A DNA stretch of 64,000 nucleotides, from the NCBI GenBank assembly GCA_949752735.1, contig OX457037.1:39032096-39096095 (forward strand), read 5' to 3'. This document shows positions 1-10,949 of the stretch, piece by piece. How positions within the stretch are numbered: position 1 is the first letter of the stretch; every line of letters starts with the position of its first letter. The DNA comes from Lumbricus terrestris (lineage: Eukaryota; Annelida; Clitellata; Crassiclitellata; Lumbricidae). The position numbers were made by a program, and so were the translations under genes. Below the pieces are notes generated by a model. The model was not told the origin of the DNA, ran no database searches, and saw nothing but the letters and a program-made list of their open reading frames with translations.

Positions 1-714
1 TTTACTTAGTTTTCCGGTTTATATACTATTCCGCTCCGTGAACTAAACACGCGTTCCAGCAATATTTACCTCAATGGTATGGTTGCCATTGGATTTCCGG
101 TTCCTGAAGCGGTTTTTTTGTAGACCAAACGCATAAATATAACACGAGTTACGTAACGATAATTGTAGATTTGAATAAAATAATTACTTTTTCAATTTCA
201 CGAAAAAATTAACACAACAAATGTCGAAAAGGAAGTGTTTTTGTAGAGTTCGTTATGGCGGGAAGCTAAATGTTTGACATGCGGCAGCGGAATTTATAAT
301 AGGGCCTATATAGGCTACGTCAGTTGCCAATAAGGGTGCACTGGATTTAAAGGCGCACGTCGAAACGCCGAAGCATGTTAAGAGTGTTCGGAAAACTTTA
401 TATACCAAAGTAACCAAATTATTTATTAACACTGGGTTCGAAAAGCGACGATTCTGTCACTGTTTTGTTTCTGTGTACAGCAAGTGGCAGCAATGTAATG
501 TGTAAGCCTACTGAAGTACTGTATGGAGTGCTGAATACTCACTCAATGAGGCTTAAATTGAAATCATGTACAATAAGAAAAAAATGTTGTGCAGTTTAAC
601 GTTAGGCCTACTTTTATTTGTACAACACTTATCATTTGCGTAGCACTAGGAGGCTAGGAGCCGGCTAGGGGATGGTAAGCGGTTGAACATTTTATGTGTC
701 CTCTTTTTCATCTG
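1..714. other. No recognisable gene or repeat
   Basis: AT-rich sequence with scattered TAGGCCTA-like octamers. I see no open frame with splice sites, no transposon end and no tandem array. Confidence 0.5.
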
Positions 715-850
715 GGCACTTATGGTAACCCTAGTTCCCCCCAACTTTTGAGTGGTCCCCTAACTTTATTATTATGGTTCCCCAACTTTTAGGACGTGAT
801 TCATTTGGCCCCCTCAACTTTTAGGACGTGATTGCGTGAAGGCATAAATA
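715..850 (-). mobile_element. Diverged copy of the 3048-3193 hAT MITE
   Basis: The stretch with three spaced ccaacttttgag/ccaacttttagg blocks is the reverse complement of the interior of the element at 3048-3193. Its left terminus is eroded and its right terminus (gattgcg, then unrelated bases) is incomplete, so it is an old, truncated copy in opposite orientation about 2.2 kb away. Confidence 0.7.
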
Positions 851-1150
851 GATACAATATAATAGATGCAATAATTTATCATTATTATTATGGATATAGG
901 CCTAGGCTATCAAGCTGATTACTAAAATCTTTTAAATTTCACACACGTCTAATGTCCATAGCGGCTGTACGCTGACCTCAGAACTTCTATACCGCCACTA
1001 CTATCATGGGCGGAGACTTGCGGAGGACGAAAACGAGCGGCGAATGAAGGACACGAGATTTTTGGTGGTCGAATGGCTGAGTCGCCGACGAAATTTTCCA
1101 TCTTTTTGCCGCAAAAAATTTAGCGACCATTTTTAGCCATCCGTTCGAAA

Positions 1151-1399
1151 CAGTGGCGGCGCTATGGGGCTGTGGGCTAAGCCCCCCTGTAAAAGACTTT
1201 AAAAAAAGACTTTAAAAAAAGGCCAGCCGGGTGTTTTTTACATGCAAAACCACGATTTTCGACCGGATGATTGAAAAAGGTAGTCAAAAGGCGGATGCAT
1301 AGAGGGTAGCCTAAAGGTCGTAAGAAATTTTGGCGGATGAAAATGGAAAATTTTCGGGACTCTTCAGCCCCCAAAACTGAAATCATGGCGCCGCCACTG
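1151..1399. mobile_element. hAT-type MITE (CAGTGGCGGCGC ends)
   Basis: Perfect 12-bp terminal inverted repeats, cagtggcggcgc at 1151 and gcgccgccactg ending at 1399. Flanking 8-mers gttcgaaa (1143-1150) and gtccgaaa (1400-1407) match at 7 of 8, the TSD length of the hAT superfamily. There is no coding capacity. Similar ends occur at 14496, 26235, 38457 and 47551. Confidence 0.9.
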
Positions 1400-1522
1400 G
1401 TCCGAAATGTCGATGAAAAACACCCAAAAGTCTCTGTCCCCAAACTTTTTTTAGTCATCACCTAATTTGTTCGAAGATCTCTTCTTCAAGGCTATCTTCT
1501 AACGTTATAGCCTGACATGCAG

Positions 1523-1678
1523 CAGGGGCGGATCCAGAGGAGCCAATCCGGCCATGCCCCCCATTTAGAAATTTCTTTGTTTTTGACCAGCTATTTTGCT
1601 CGGAAAGTAGACGTGGCCCCCCCATGAGTAGTTCCGTAGGACTTTGGCCCCCTTCAAAAATTTCTGTATCCGCCCTTG
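1523..1678. mobile_element. hAT-type MITE (CAGGGGCGGATCCAG ends)
   Basis: Imperfect terminal inverted repeats caggggcggatccag / ctgtatccgcccttg. A perfect 8-bp TSD acatgcag occurs at 1515-1522 and 1679-1686. It is 156 bp and non-coding, and has the same end type as the element at 6030-6358. Confidence 0.92.
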
Positions 1679-1714
1679 ACATGCAGTGTGTTTCGTGAAG
1701 TGTGTCCATGTCCT

Positions 1715-1815
1715 GACACTTAACGATTGGGGGGCGGACTCATGCATGGGCCGTTCCCCCACCACATCCATTGATGGGGAGCGTCCCCCTGTTCTCCCTG
1801 AGTAGCCGCCCATGA
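1715..1815. mobile_element. Truncated hAT MITE fragment
   Basis: Contains gcatgggccgt followed by ccccc blocks and ends gccgcccatg. It resembles the 3' third of the element at 30418-30734. No TSD or opposite end is seen. Confidence 0.5.
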
Positions 1816-2295
1816 CTACTATAACTTAGTAGAAGATTGAAGACTTTTAAATATTACTGCACCCATTGTGATTGCCTTTTCTACACAAGTCGCTTGATGT
1901 CACAATCACCCAAAATTATGACGTCATCACAAAATGACATCATTTTCATTGTTCTCTGATCAGGTTCGGCCGTTAGAGAACATTCGACTAATTTCTGTTG
2001 AAAGCAGCAGACAGAACAGAAGTTGGCAAAGAAGAAGACGAATATTATATAGAAATTGACGACGAAAACGATTTCAACAACGACAAAATACGACCATTAA
2101 GGTGACGAAGAAAGCGACTTACAGGCAGTTACCGGATGGAGCGACAGTCGATCGTCGAAGTGAAAGAGAAATTACTCATGATGTATGTCTTAATTATCAC
2201 GTCATTAAAGATTAACGTTATCGGTCATTAGACCTAAGTGAGGAAGTTTTGGTATAGACGTGTATGGAATTATAACATGAAAGAATAATTTGATC
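1816..2295. other. No recognisable gene
   Basis: AT-rich sequence with several in-phase stops in all frames and no clear transposon ends. Confidence 0.45.
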
Positions 2296-2395
2296 AGTGT
2301 GAGAATTGTGGAAAAATAACGGGGGGGGGGTTGAGACTATGTTCAATTTGAAATCGGGGTGTGAAAAACAGACTTTACCATGGCTCTATAGGAAA
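2296..2395 (+). repeat. Dispersed repeat, inverted copy at about 47985-48120
   Basis: The segment from gatcagtgtgagaattgtgg through the G-rich core to catggctctatagg reappears as its reverse complement near 47985-48120. Both copies contain ggggtt-type runs and the phrase gtgtgaaaaacagac. The family is not identified. Confidence 0.7.
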
Positions 2396-2979
2396 AACTG
2401 GGAGTAGAAACTTCCACCCTAAATTTAATGCAAGTAAGAAACGAACGTGAAAAAGAAGTCCATTAATTAGGCCTACATAGAAATAAGAAAATTTCATGGC
2501 GTTCTTTCCCTTCTTATATAGGCTACTTCATCTGTTGTTTATGATTTTGTCTGGTGAAATATTTATTTAGCGCATTCAGACTTTTTGTGGACGAAGAATT
2601 AAGCGCTTATGTAGGCTACTATGCAACGTTGATAGACCTTTTTAAATTTTTACAGAAGCTAGCTAGTGTGCCGCGCTTTGACCATGCGTTGCTCTGTCAT
2701 AAATTATTTCATTCAGGCATGGAAACTATTCTGAAGCTAGGCTAGATCACAATACTTGAAGACGAATTGGTGCAGGCCTACGTTCTAAAGACGTATAAAG
2801 TGCAAGAATCAAGAAAGAAGGCAACTTTGCAACGATTAATGTAAGTGGACCGGTGCACAGCACAAAATGTTGCGCGTGTTTAATTATGGGTCGGTAGCCT
2901 AAGGCCTTTTAAAGTGTAGCCTTCAAGTGGCTAACAAAAGCAATTTTTGGAGGAATGAGTCTACGCATGGGAATCGTGC
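2396..2979. other. No recognisable gene
   Basis: A short open frame at 2554-2745 has no supporting splice sites or similarity that I recognise. Otherwise AT-rich DNA. Confidence 0.4.
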
Positions 2980-3047
2980 TAATCTGCGTCCACCAACGTG
3001 CTGTCCACTTATCTACCAGGGTGCTGTGCACCGAATCCACCAAGGGG

Positions 3048-3193
3048 CATAGGCGCAATCACGTCCTAAAAGTTGGGGGGACCATAATGAACCACGTTCT
3101 AAAAGTTGGGGGACCCTAATAATAAAGCTAGGGGACCACTCAAAAGTTGGAGGGGACGCGTCCCGTGGGTCCCATAGGGTGGTTGCGCCTATG
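3048..3193 (+). mobile_element. hAT-type MITE (CATAGGCGCAA ends) inside the minisatellite
   Basis: Ends cataggcgcaa / ttgcgcctatg with a perfect 8-bp TSD ccaagggg (3040-3047 and 3194-3201) taken from the minisatellite unit. It is 146 bp and non-coding. Confidence 0.93.
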
Positions 3194-3425
3194 CCAAGGG
3201 GCTGTGCACAGGTCCACCAAGGTGCTGTGCACGTTCCCAAAGATGCTGCGCCAGTCCACCAGGATCATGCTTACTGGTCCACCAAAGTGCTGTGCACCGG
3301 TCCACCAAGTTGCTGTGCACCGGTCCACCAAGGTGCAGTGCAATGGTTCACAAAGGTGAACTGGTCCACCGAGGTGCTCTGCTCCGGTCCGCTAAGGTTC
3401 TGTGCACCGGTTTACCAAACTGCTG

Positions 3426-3664
3426 CCGACGACCTTATTTTTAGTCATCCGGAATAAATCTCATGGAAATTTTTCATTCGCCAAAATTTCTGATGACTTT
3501 TTATTTCTTAAATGTTTTAGTCATGCGGTCGAGATATCGTGATGGGTGCATGGGTGATGATGGATCTTCTATTTCATTTTTTAGAAGAGGCTTGTCGTGG
3601 AAATATTTAAGTTTTACACGCCCTTATAAGGGGGTACCCCCTAGCCCTCTGGCGTCGCTACTGG
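3426..3664. mobile_element. hAT MITE fragment
   Basis: Contains the tttttagtcatccgg module shared by many MITEs here and ends in a 3' terminus like ctggcgtcgctactg. The 5' terminus is missing or eroded, and no TSD is visible. Confidence 0.55.
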
Positions 3665-3835
3665 TCTTCAAGGTGCTGTACACCGTCTCGGCAAGGTGCT
3701 GTGTAGTCTACCAAGGTGCTGAGCGCTGGTCCACCAAGGTGCTGTGCGCCAGTCCTCCAGGGTCCTGTTTACTGATCTGCCAAGGTGCAGGGCACCGGTC
3801 CACAAAGTGCTGTGCACCGGTGCACTGAAACTGTG

Positions 3836-5037
3836 GGAAAGTATGGTTACGGAAGATAAGGGTGGATTAAGGCCCCTCTGAGAAAATGGCGGTGGGCCCA
3901 GGCCTCCAGCAGAGGGGTTATTTTGGGCCTGAATTCAGTTGCTTTTAAGGCTTGCACACTTTGGACTTTCTAAACGAATGTGATGCTGTTTGACGCAAAT
4001 ATCTTATGTAACTAGAAATTCTGTGATTCTCCTTATTGCAAATGTGATGAAATGTGATGAAATGTGATGCAATACGTGAATGCTAATGTTATGCACTAGA
4101 AACTATATAGCGTCTAAATTAAGTTATCTGGTGAGGTCGATATCGCATTATGAATTCTGCAGTCTCTAAATAAACAAAATAAAAATGCAGCGGCTCTAAT
4201 GCCGACTCTTCTCGACTTTCAGACTAGTTTAAAGGTCACTAAAACACTAAAGAGGCAGCAAAACACCCATATATTTGTGTGCGTGTCAACATGATAGGCT
4301 ACATGCGGTTCGGTGGGTGTGGTATAAAAACTATAAATGTGTCCCATCTGACCAAAACCAGGCGTAAGTCGCAACACACGCTTTTGAGATAATGACCAAC
4401 ATGTGAAAAAACGAATTTTTTTAATTTTTTGTTTTTCACAGAAAATGATAAATAAATATGTTCTACACACAATAAAACCAAAAATTTTGCAAAAATATTA
4501 TTTTTAATGATATTTTTGATGATTGTGCGGTTTTTATTGTTCAAATAATTCGTTGACTTTTCCCGCCATTTTCCACTTTCCCGCCATTGGTAGCCATATT
4601 CGGTATGTGGCTAACAAAATAAATTTGGTATCAGTGAAAAGCTCAGGCTTCCCTCTAGCCTACTATGAAATCTGTTTATTTGTTGCAAATTTTATTTAAT
4701 TATGAACATGGTTCTAAAGAATCTTGCATTTCTAAGTTGTATAAAGCTTTAAACGCATTTTTCTCAGAATTGTAATTTGGACGGTTGAACCATATTTTTA
4801 CTCATAACTTTGGACAGAAACATGGCAGAGCAATAGGATTTGTGTCATTTTAAAGAAAAGACTTTATTCTTTTAGAAGATAGGCCTATATGACACTCATT
4901 TTGTACAAATGCCGACATACGCCTGGTTTTGGTCAGATGGGTCGCAAATATGCTTATAGGCTAAAGTAGCATATTTTGAGCTCGCAAGTTTTATTAGGCC
5001 AAAAGCAGCACTAAAACTATGCCAGATATACACACAA
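3836..5037. repeat. Non-genic stretch with a 23-bp inverted repeat
   Basis: No gene seen. A perfect inverted pair starting cccatctgaccaaaaccagg lies at 4343-4365 and 4919-4941, about 550 bp apart, so this may be an old inverted-repeat element. A short tgatgaaatg triplication occurs near 4047-4072. Confidence 0.5.
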
Positions 5038-5126
5038 ACACGCACGCACACGCACACACGCACACGCACACACACGCACACACACACAAACACACACGCA
5101 CACACACACAAACACACCCACCTACA
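5038..5126. repeat. (CA)n-rich microsatellite
   Basis: About 90 bp of acac/cgcacac repeats. The minus-strand Val/Cys-rich frame over it is an artefact. Confidence 0.95.
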
Positions 5127-5159
5127 CACACATGTGCGTATATATACATAATAATTACA

Positions 5160-5185
5160 TATATATGACTGTATATATATTATGG
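5160..5185 (+). promoter_or_regulatory. Possible TATA-like element upstream of exon 1
   Basis: A tgtatatatattat stretch lies about 180 bp before the proposed start codon, just after the CA repeat. Such AT stretches are common here, so this is weak positional evidence only. Confidence 0.15.
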
Positions 5186-5353
5186 GTGAGGTTAAATTGA
5201 AAGTGATCTATATTGGCAGTATAGGTGTGGATAAGAATCTGCTTCAGAAGGAAGTGGATAAAATATCGAAGTCGGTGGCGTTCAGTTCAGCCATGGAGGT
5301 CTATAGATATGAATAATTATATTGTAGTTCCTGAGTCAGTGAATGAAAAGAGG

Positions 5354-5417
5354 ATGCAGAGGATGTGGAGGAGGATATCGATGGAGTTCGTGTTTCTGGT
5401 GGCATTCCTGACGATGA
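5354..5417 (+). CDS. Candidate exon 1: signal peptide of a secreted Cys-rich protein
   Basis: From the ATG at 5354 this exon encodes 21 residues: a short basic stretch (MQRMWRRISM), then the hydrophobic core EFVFLVAFLTM. It ends in phase 1 at a donor a|gtaggc (5418). Joined to exon 2, the region reads LTM-T-SA followed by TDDV. T and A at -3 and -1 make a good signal-peptidase site, so the product is probably secreted. The frame is open upstream to 5225, so an earlier ATG is possible. The ATGs at 5363 and 5381 are equally usable for a signal peptide. Supported by matched phase with the exon at 6466. No homology search was possible, and the donor is only moderately good. Confidence 0.5.
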
Positions 5418-6029
5418 GTAGGCCTACAATGACTTATGTATGTGAGTAGAGCCTGACGTTTTCATTGTCGTTATGATTTCTAAAAGCGTGTTGTCTTTCC
5501 CTATTTTGTGTGTGAAAAATTCCTATAATAGAGTATAGCCTATTAGATGATCGTGATAAACCCAAAACAAAGTAGGCCTAAATTAAATTATTACCGTAGG
5601 CCTACTATTGCAGGTTATCTGTTCTGTTAATAGTTAAGATTTCTGTATTCTGTAAGTTCCTGTAAATAGTTTAAACTGCATAATTGTACGTGTACACTGT
5701 AACCGGTTGCATTCTGTCAACCGGATTGTTGAATAAGCTCAAACGAAAATTATCATTATTATTTTTATTATTAAATTGGTTGTTGGAATCAAAAGGTACC
5801 GTAATCAGAAAACGCTCATAACGCGTTGGCTTAGACGAGAGCGCAAGCAATTGGGTAATAATTCTATTGTAAACATCACAACATTCAATATATACAAAAT
5901 ATACAGGCGCTATATAAACGGCATACAGAACTAGTTAGCTCATAAGTGTAGCCTAATTAGCTTATGATAACGTAATTAAAAACGAACAGGTCACGCGTGG
6001 ATGCTTATGATCCGAACCAGCGACCCACA

Positions 6030-6358
6030 CAGGGGCGGATCCAGGGGGCCAATCCGGCCATACTTCCCCATTTATAAAATTCTTTCTTTCTCACCAGCCA
6101 TTTTGACGTGGAAAGTTGACGTGCTTCCCCCCACATCAGTTCGACAGACCTTTACAAAAGTAGTCTATGATGACTAAAAAAAGGTCACCAACTTCTTGAC
6201 GAGGAAAACGGTATGTTTTTTTCTGGGAAATGGGCTCTTTTTGCCCGAAATTTTGTCTTAAAAAAGGTCATCAGATTTTCCGGCGACTTAAGATGAAATT
6301 TATCCTTACCCAACACCGAAAATGCCCCCCCTTTCGAAACGTTCTGGATCCGCCGCTG
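6030..6358. mobile_element. hAT-type MITE (CAGGGGCGGATCCAG ends)
   Basis: Ends caggggcggatccag / ctggatccgccgctg. TSD gacccaca (6022-6029) versus gatccaca (6359-6366), 7 of 8. It carries two gatgactaaaaaaggtca-type modules. It lies in the intron between proposed exons 1 and 2. Confidence 0.9.
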
Positions 6359-6465
6359 GATCCACATGCATGCAGTGAAGTGATGATGCTTATCTCATTA
6401 AGGCAGTCTTCATCCTGACTATACTATAGTAGCAGTCGTCTTTCATTTTCGACGCTTTATTTCAG

Positions 6466-6691
6466 CATCAGCAACCGATGACGTCATCAGTTGTCCTGAC
6501 AACAGTACCGATGAGGATGAGGTAGAATCATCCGCGATGAACATCCTTTCCATCTGTTCGAACCATCTCAACACGAGCGTGACTTGGCCGGAAGAGGGAG
6601 CGCGGATACTTTCGCTCGACGGAGCCTTTTTCCACCACGAAATTGCGCTGGAAATTCTCTATGGCAAGCAGTTCTGGGTGACGTATTGTCG
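6466..6691 (+). CDS. Candidate exon 2 of the secreted Cys-rich gene
   Basis: The acceptor (gctttatttcag|ca) and strong donor (cg|gtgagt) bracket 226 nt with one open frame: phase 1 start, phase 2 end. It encodes 74 full codons, beginning SATDDVISC, then an acidic stretch (STDEDEVES), a helical SAMNILSIC segment, the sequons NST and NTS, and a C-terminal FWVTYC just before the intron. It contributes three cysteines. The mature protein should start at TDDV after signal cleavage. The two other frames contain stops. The exon sits between a hAT MITE and a LINE 3' end. Family not recognised; the exon call rests on splice signals, frame openness and phase agreement on both sides. Confidence 0.6.
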
Positions 6692-6832
6692 GTGAGTGCT
6701 TGTCTTGAATGTCATGCGCTATACTCTAGATGTGGATGGAACGATCGGCTGCTCTCCCCTGACTGTGTACTCTGGCAAATAATAAGAAATGGAACAAAAC
6801 AGGTTTGCTGTCTCGGTAGAGAGGCCGAATCA

Positions 6833-7275
6833 TTTTCAGTTCCTCCACCATCATTACTAATCACACACCATCAGGCCCATCACCTTTCTCAGGTTCCGCC
6901 ATCCATCACATCTTTTCATTCGAAATTGAAGTAACTCCTCTTCAAAAACTTTTTCTCTGTCTCATCTGATCCTCCACTTTTCAATTCCCGACCCAGACGA
7001 CACGTATACCCGCCTAAGTATCTGCTTCGCCTAACTGATCACTTGACGATCCGACCCGGACTTCCTTGGACTATGCTCTCACGAATAACTTTTTTGACTC
7101 AACGCAGCGCTTGTAATTCCGTGACCCGTGGCTGACCTATGGACGGGGTCAGGACCACGATGAGTGTCCCAACAGACCGTACTGCTGGCAACGCAGCACC
7201 TGCGAATAAACTGGTGCCGCGCGCTTGGCTTTCGAGTGGCGCTTTAGAAGTCTGGATATTACGATTACGATTAGC
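6833..7275 (+). mobile_element. 5'-truncated LINE 3' end with (ATTACG)n tail
   Basis: Contains a decayed FHSKLK coding end, then the tail phrase ggtgccgcgcgcttggcttt, then gtggcgctttagaagtct and attacgattacgatta. The same tail closes the copies at 50500-51122 and 53130-53292. Likely CR1/Rex-like LINE; coding frame broken. Confidence 0.75.
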
Positions 7276-8235
7276 CTACGATCGCATCAACGGCTGATGG
7301 AGTCGTATAGGTTCCAAGCAGATTTGTCACTTGACCTGCGTAGTAGATCCATCATCCATGTCCCATCATGTACTGTTGGCTGCAATCACCGACCGAAGGA
7401 CTAGGCCTATAATAATTTTTAGGGTAAACGTGCCCATCTGTGATGTGTTTTTATGCGGGGATTCACTGGACTGGGGGATCATTTTAGAATGCCCGACAGC
7501 CTTCGGAATGCAGAGATATATTATGTATGCGCGTGTGCGAATTGCAAAAAGTGATCAGAGATTAAAATGTGATTTGTATGATACGTCACGACTTATGGCT
7601 TTGATTCCTTTGATGTTTGTTATCTCTGATTGAAATGTCACTTGACGTCTGTTTACATGTTTAGAAAGTTTTTGAGTTGATCTTGACACACGCTGAGCTA
7701 TTATGCAGGAAATTTAAAACTGAAATATAGCCTACAAAGAGACTGATAGACGCACACAAACACGTAGGCTGCACGTCGTACAGGTCCTAATGCAAATGTA
7801 TTTCTAAACACAGACAGGGATACAAAATGTAAAGGCGACAGAAAAGAAGCGTTCAAAGTACAATGAGTAGGGATTTAGAGGTTAACAGTCGCAGATAAAT
7901 CTGTTTTACGCGAACCACACATAGGGCGTAATTATATATACTGGTCTTGGGACCAATGTTCGGAGGCTGTATATAATAACGCCCTATAGATAAGCACGTT
8001 ATCTTTGAACCTTTTTAATAGCAGATATTTTCCAAAATCGTTGCCTTCTGCTTAGGACGGACAAATTGTCGTAGGTATCTGGTGTGATCTATGGACTCTA
8101 TAGTCTAATAATAAAATAAACTTTATTTTGCGCCAAAGGCTAGCTGTGTCAGGCACGAAACAGCTGCACCCGCTGGCAGCGATTGATATGGCTAATAACT
8201 TATTTTTAAAAACTTGAACAGAAGAATTAACAACT
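7276..8235. other. Intronic or intergenic DNA, no gene seen
   Basis: An open frame at 7331-7633 (100 codons) has neither splice support nor recognisable domains. Otherwise AT-rich unique-looking DNA in the presumed intron 2. Confidence 0.4.
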
Positions 8236-8290
8236 GCTAGCTAAGTAAATAAGTAAGTAAGTAAGTAGGTAGGTAAGTAAGTAAGTAAGC
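8236..8290 (+). repeat. (TAAG)n / (TAGG)n microsatellite
   Basis: About 12 tetranucleotide units of taag with a short tagg run. Confidence 0.9.
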
Positions 8291-8625
8291 AGCATTTATT
8301 TGCATCTGACTATCGCACATGCATGCATTACATTATTACATAACAAAAAAGGCCTATAGTATACATATATTTATAAAAAAAACTACGATAGATAACAGCA
8401 GTTAAAGTCATGTATAGCTAAATAGAATTGAAAATGCATCTGTTAATAAAACTATTTTTAGACAGATTGAAAGGATGTCCTCTCTTGCATGCTTGTCCTC
8501 CCGAAGAGGTGACAGCAGCTAGTGAATGCAATGGCCAAAGAATTGAGCCTTCTGGAAGAGCTTCTTGTCTGCTCCAGCATACATACATATTACATAGATG
8601 GTCATAGATACAACGGTCCGAGAGA

Positions 8626-9606
8626 TCAGGGGCTTCTATCCCTATACATGGCGGGCGCAGCTTGCGCCCAGTGAAAAATAGGGGGGAATCAGAAGACAGC
8701 CAAAATTCACGTCGGTTGGGGGGGAAGGTCGGACATGGAGGGCAGCGTTCAATCTAGCTATAACAGCTATAATATACCATAATAAAAATGTCCTATTACA
8801 TGATTATAGTTATGTTTTTACTATTCCAATAAATAATACAATCATATTAAAATTGAAAAATTTTTATATTAATACAAATACTATTTTGCACAACTAAATG
8901 GCTTCTCTCCAATGTTATCTTTCAAATTTCAGACAGTCAAATTTGGTCCTTGAACACTTAGTAAAGTAACATCATTATTACGTGGGTTTACAATGTAGGA
9001 CCTACATTGTATTTTATTGTATTGCATTGTGCTCTAAAAATTTATGTAGCCTAATGCCTCTCGAGCGCACACTGATCAGAGGCGCAAAACATATGGTCAC
9101 TAAATTTTGACAGCAATTCTTCCACTGAAATAGTAGAGTAATTTTGCTAAGAGGACAGCTTAAAATGCTGAAATTGCAATGCGGAAATCGCAAAAATTTC
9201 TTATGGTGATGAGGGGCATATTTCCTCCCAACACCAGATCCATTCTCGGCGCTACACATGCTTTGGCGATCGTCTGCTGGATGCTCGTTTGTCCCCCTCG
9301 AAACAAGCCTTCATTCCCACACTAGAGGAGGCCATGCGCTAGATCAGTGGCGTAGCCAGGAATTTTTCATGGGGGGTTTATGTCCGGAAACCCTGTGTTT
9401 TGCTATTTTTTCTTACTTAAATGGAAAAATAACCTTAAAAAAACTTTTTCCGGAGCCAATGGGGGGGTTTAACCCCCAAAACCCCCCTTGCCTACGCCAC
9501 TGCGCTAGATTACATTATATTGCATACATAGAGGAAGGCCGGTTCAGAAAAAGGGGAGAAGAAGATGGATTGCGCCCGGTTGCTTAGGGGGGATAGAAGC
9601 CCCTGC
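8626..9606. mobile_element. Possible old inverted-repeat element
   Basis: The phrase aggggcttctatccc near 8626 is matched in reverse at gggatagaagcccct near 9590, with gggcgca/tgcgccc motifs beside both. Between them lie a block related to the hAT interior at 18.9-19.2 kb and the younger MITE at 9345-9502. No TSD was found. Confidence 0.35.
9345..9502. mobile_element. hAT-type MITE (CAGTGGCGTAGCCAGG ends)
   Basis: Ends cagtggcgtagccagg / cctacgccactg with a perfect 8-bp TSD cgctagat (9337-9344 and 9503-9510). It is 158 bp with C- and G-runs near both ends. Confidence 0.95.
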
Positions 9607-9728
9607 GAGAGATTAGCGAAAGTTGGAGAACTCGAGTGAGGCGCAGTCGCAGGAATTGACTAAGTACTGAGCATTTGTAATACACTGAATTATTTAAAGA
9701 TATCAATGGGTATTGCTCAATTAAGGGG

Positions 9729-10075
9729 ATTCGAACTCCAATGCCCCCTCCAATAAGATCCAAACAGCCATTTTGTTGCTACATTAAATTAATTATCTAG
9801 ACCTACACAATCCTCGAAAATATGACATGCTAAATACGCGACTATAGGCCTACTCGCAAGTCAAATGTTCGATCACGGCGGCCAGATCTGCCATCACATT
9901 GTTCGAACTCCAATGCCACTCGACCAATAAGATCAAAACAGCCATTTTGTTGCTACATGAAAATAATAATATCTATACCTACACAGTCCTCGACAATATG
10001 ACGCGCCAAATAGGCGACTAGGCCTATACTCGCAAGTCAAATGTTCGATCACGGTAGACAGAGCCATCACGTGGT
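9729..10075 (+). repeat. Tandem duplication, ~173-bp unit x2
   Basis: Both units run from ttcgaactccaatgcc through cagccattttgttgctac to gcaagtcaaatgttcgatca. They start at about 9729 and 9903 and differ by several substitutions and small indels. Confidence 0.9.
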
Positions 10076-10079
10076 CGCT

Positions 10080-10190
10080 TGTTACATGTTTAACGACACT
10101 GCCATATCAAAGTTGATTAGTGTCGCCCTCCTCCTTTACACAGGCTTGGGACTGGCACTGGCAGAGAACAACCATAGGCGGAGTTACCAT
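10080..10190 (+). repeat. Dispersed repeat (copies also at 28856 and, inverted, 12215)
   Basis: Shared phrases are gtttaacgacac, gattagtgtcgcc and cttgggactggcactg. There are three copies in the window: 10080-10190 (+), 12215-12310 (-) and 28856-28960 (+). Probably a short SINE-like or MITE family; ends not defined. Confidence 0.7.
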
Positions 10191-10288
10191 CACGATGTCG
10201 TTGTAGCCGTCTCCCAAATCACCTTAAAGGCTTGATTTATTTTATGAGTATAGGCCTATACATGTATGCTCGTATTTTCTCGTTGTAG

Positions 10289-10488
10289 AGTTTGGCCAGA
10301 ATTCGAAAGCTGTGCGCTAGATGCATTGAGAAACTGCTCGTCCTCTGAGATCGAGATTCTGCGGAAGGTCAATCTCAAGGTCAAGAACCAAGTAATGAAG
10401 ATCTGGAGAAGCATCGGACTATTTCCGGTTCCGGTCATTGAGAATTGGGCGTGCAATGGACCGGAACTCAGCGTTCGCCTTCAAAATG
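10289..10488 (+). CDS. Candidate exon 3 of the secreted Cys-rich gene
   Basis: Acceptor ttttctcgttgtag|a, donor aatg|gtcagc. Phase 2 start and phase 1 end join in frame to exons 2 and 4. It has 66 full codons starting VWPEFESC. Cysteine layout: C(end of exon 2)-x8-C-x7-C (ESC-ALDALRN-C), then a long helical, Lys-rich stretch (EILRKVNLKVKNQVMKIW), a GLFPVPVIENWAC loop and ELSVRLQN. The sequon NCSS is present. An alternative donor at 10496 (cg|gtagaa) would shift exon 4 into a stop, so 10488 is preferred. The other two frames carry stops. Confidence 0.6.
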
Positions 10489-10774
10489 GTCAGCGGTAGA
10501 AAGCTTAGAAGCCTTAGACGAGTTTCATTGGCTAAAACGCAGTTACATGCAGAATCTGCAGATGTAGATTTCTGATCAATTAATAGACGTCTTCACTTCA
10601 TTATTTGTATGGTTACCAAGAGGTTGCCAAGACCGTTGACACCAGGCCTAGTGTAGTTTACCGTGTTCAATATTACTCTGTATGTATGTTTGTATGTTTG
10701 CATACGTATATGCATGTGTGATTGTATGCATGTATATAAAGTATGCATGTATATATAGTATGTATACAAAGCAA

Positions 10775-10930
10775 TACATGTATGTATGTATGTATGTATG
10801 TATGTATGTATGTATGTATGTATGTATGTATGTATGTATGTATGTATGTATGTATGTATGTATGTATGTATGTATGTATGTATGTATGTATGTATGTATG
10901 TATGTATGTATGTATGTGCGTACGTACGTT
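10775..10930. repeat. (TGTA)n microsatellite
   Basis: More than 30 uninterrupted tgta units, with degenerate flanks from 10680 to 10980. The Met-Tyr-Val-Cys and Tyr-Ile-His-Thr frames over it are artefacts. Confidence 0.97.
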
Positions 10931-10949
10931 TGTATGTAAATATGCATGT

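Larger units (their letters stand above)
2980..3835 (+). repeat. Degenerate ~23-bp minisatellite (GGTCCACCAAGGTGCTGTGCACC type)
   Basis: The unit combines ggtccaccaa with ggtgctgtgcacc and recurs every 21-23 bp at 2980-3047, 3194-3425 and 3665-3830. It is interrupted by a hAT MITE at 3048-3193 and by another transposon fragment at about 3426-3664. Open frames across it on both strands are by-products of the repeat. Confidence 0.85.
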
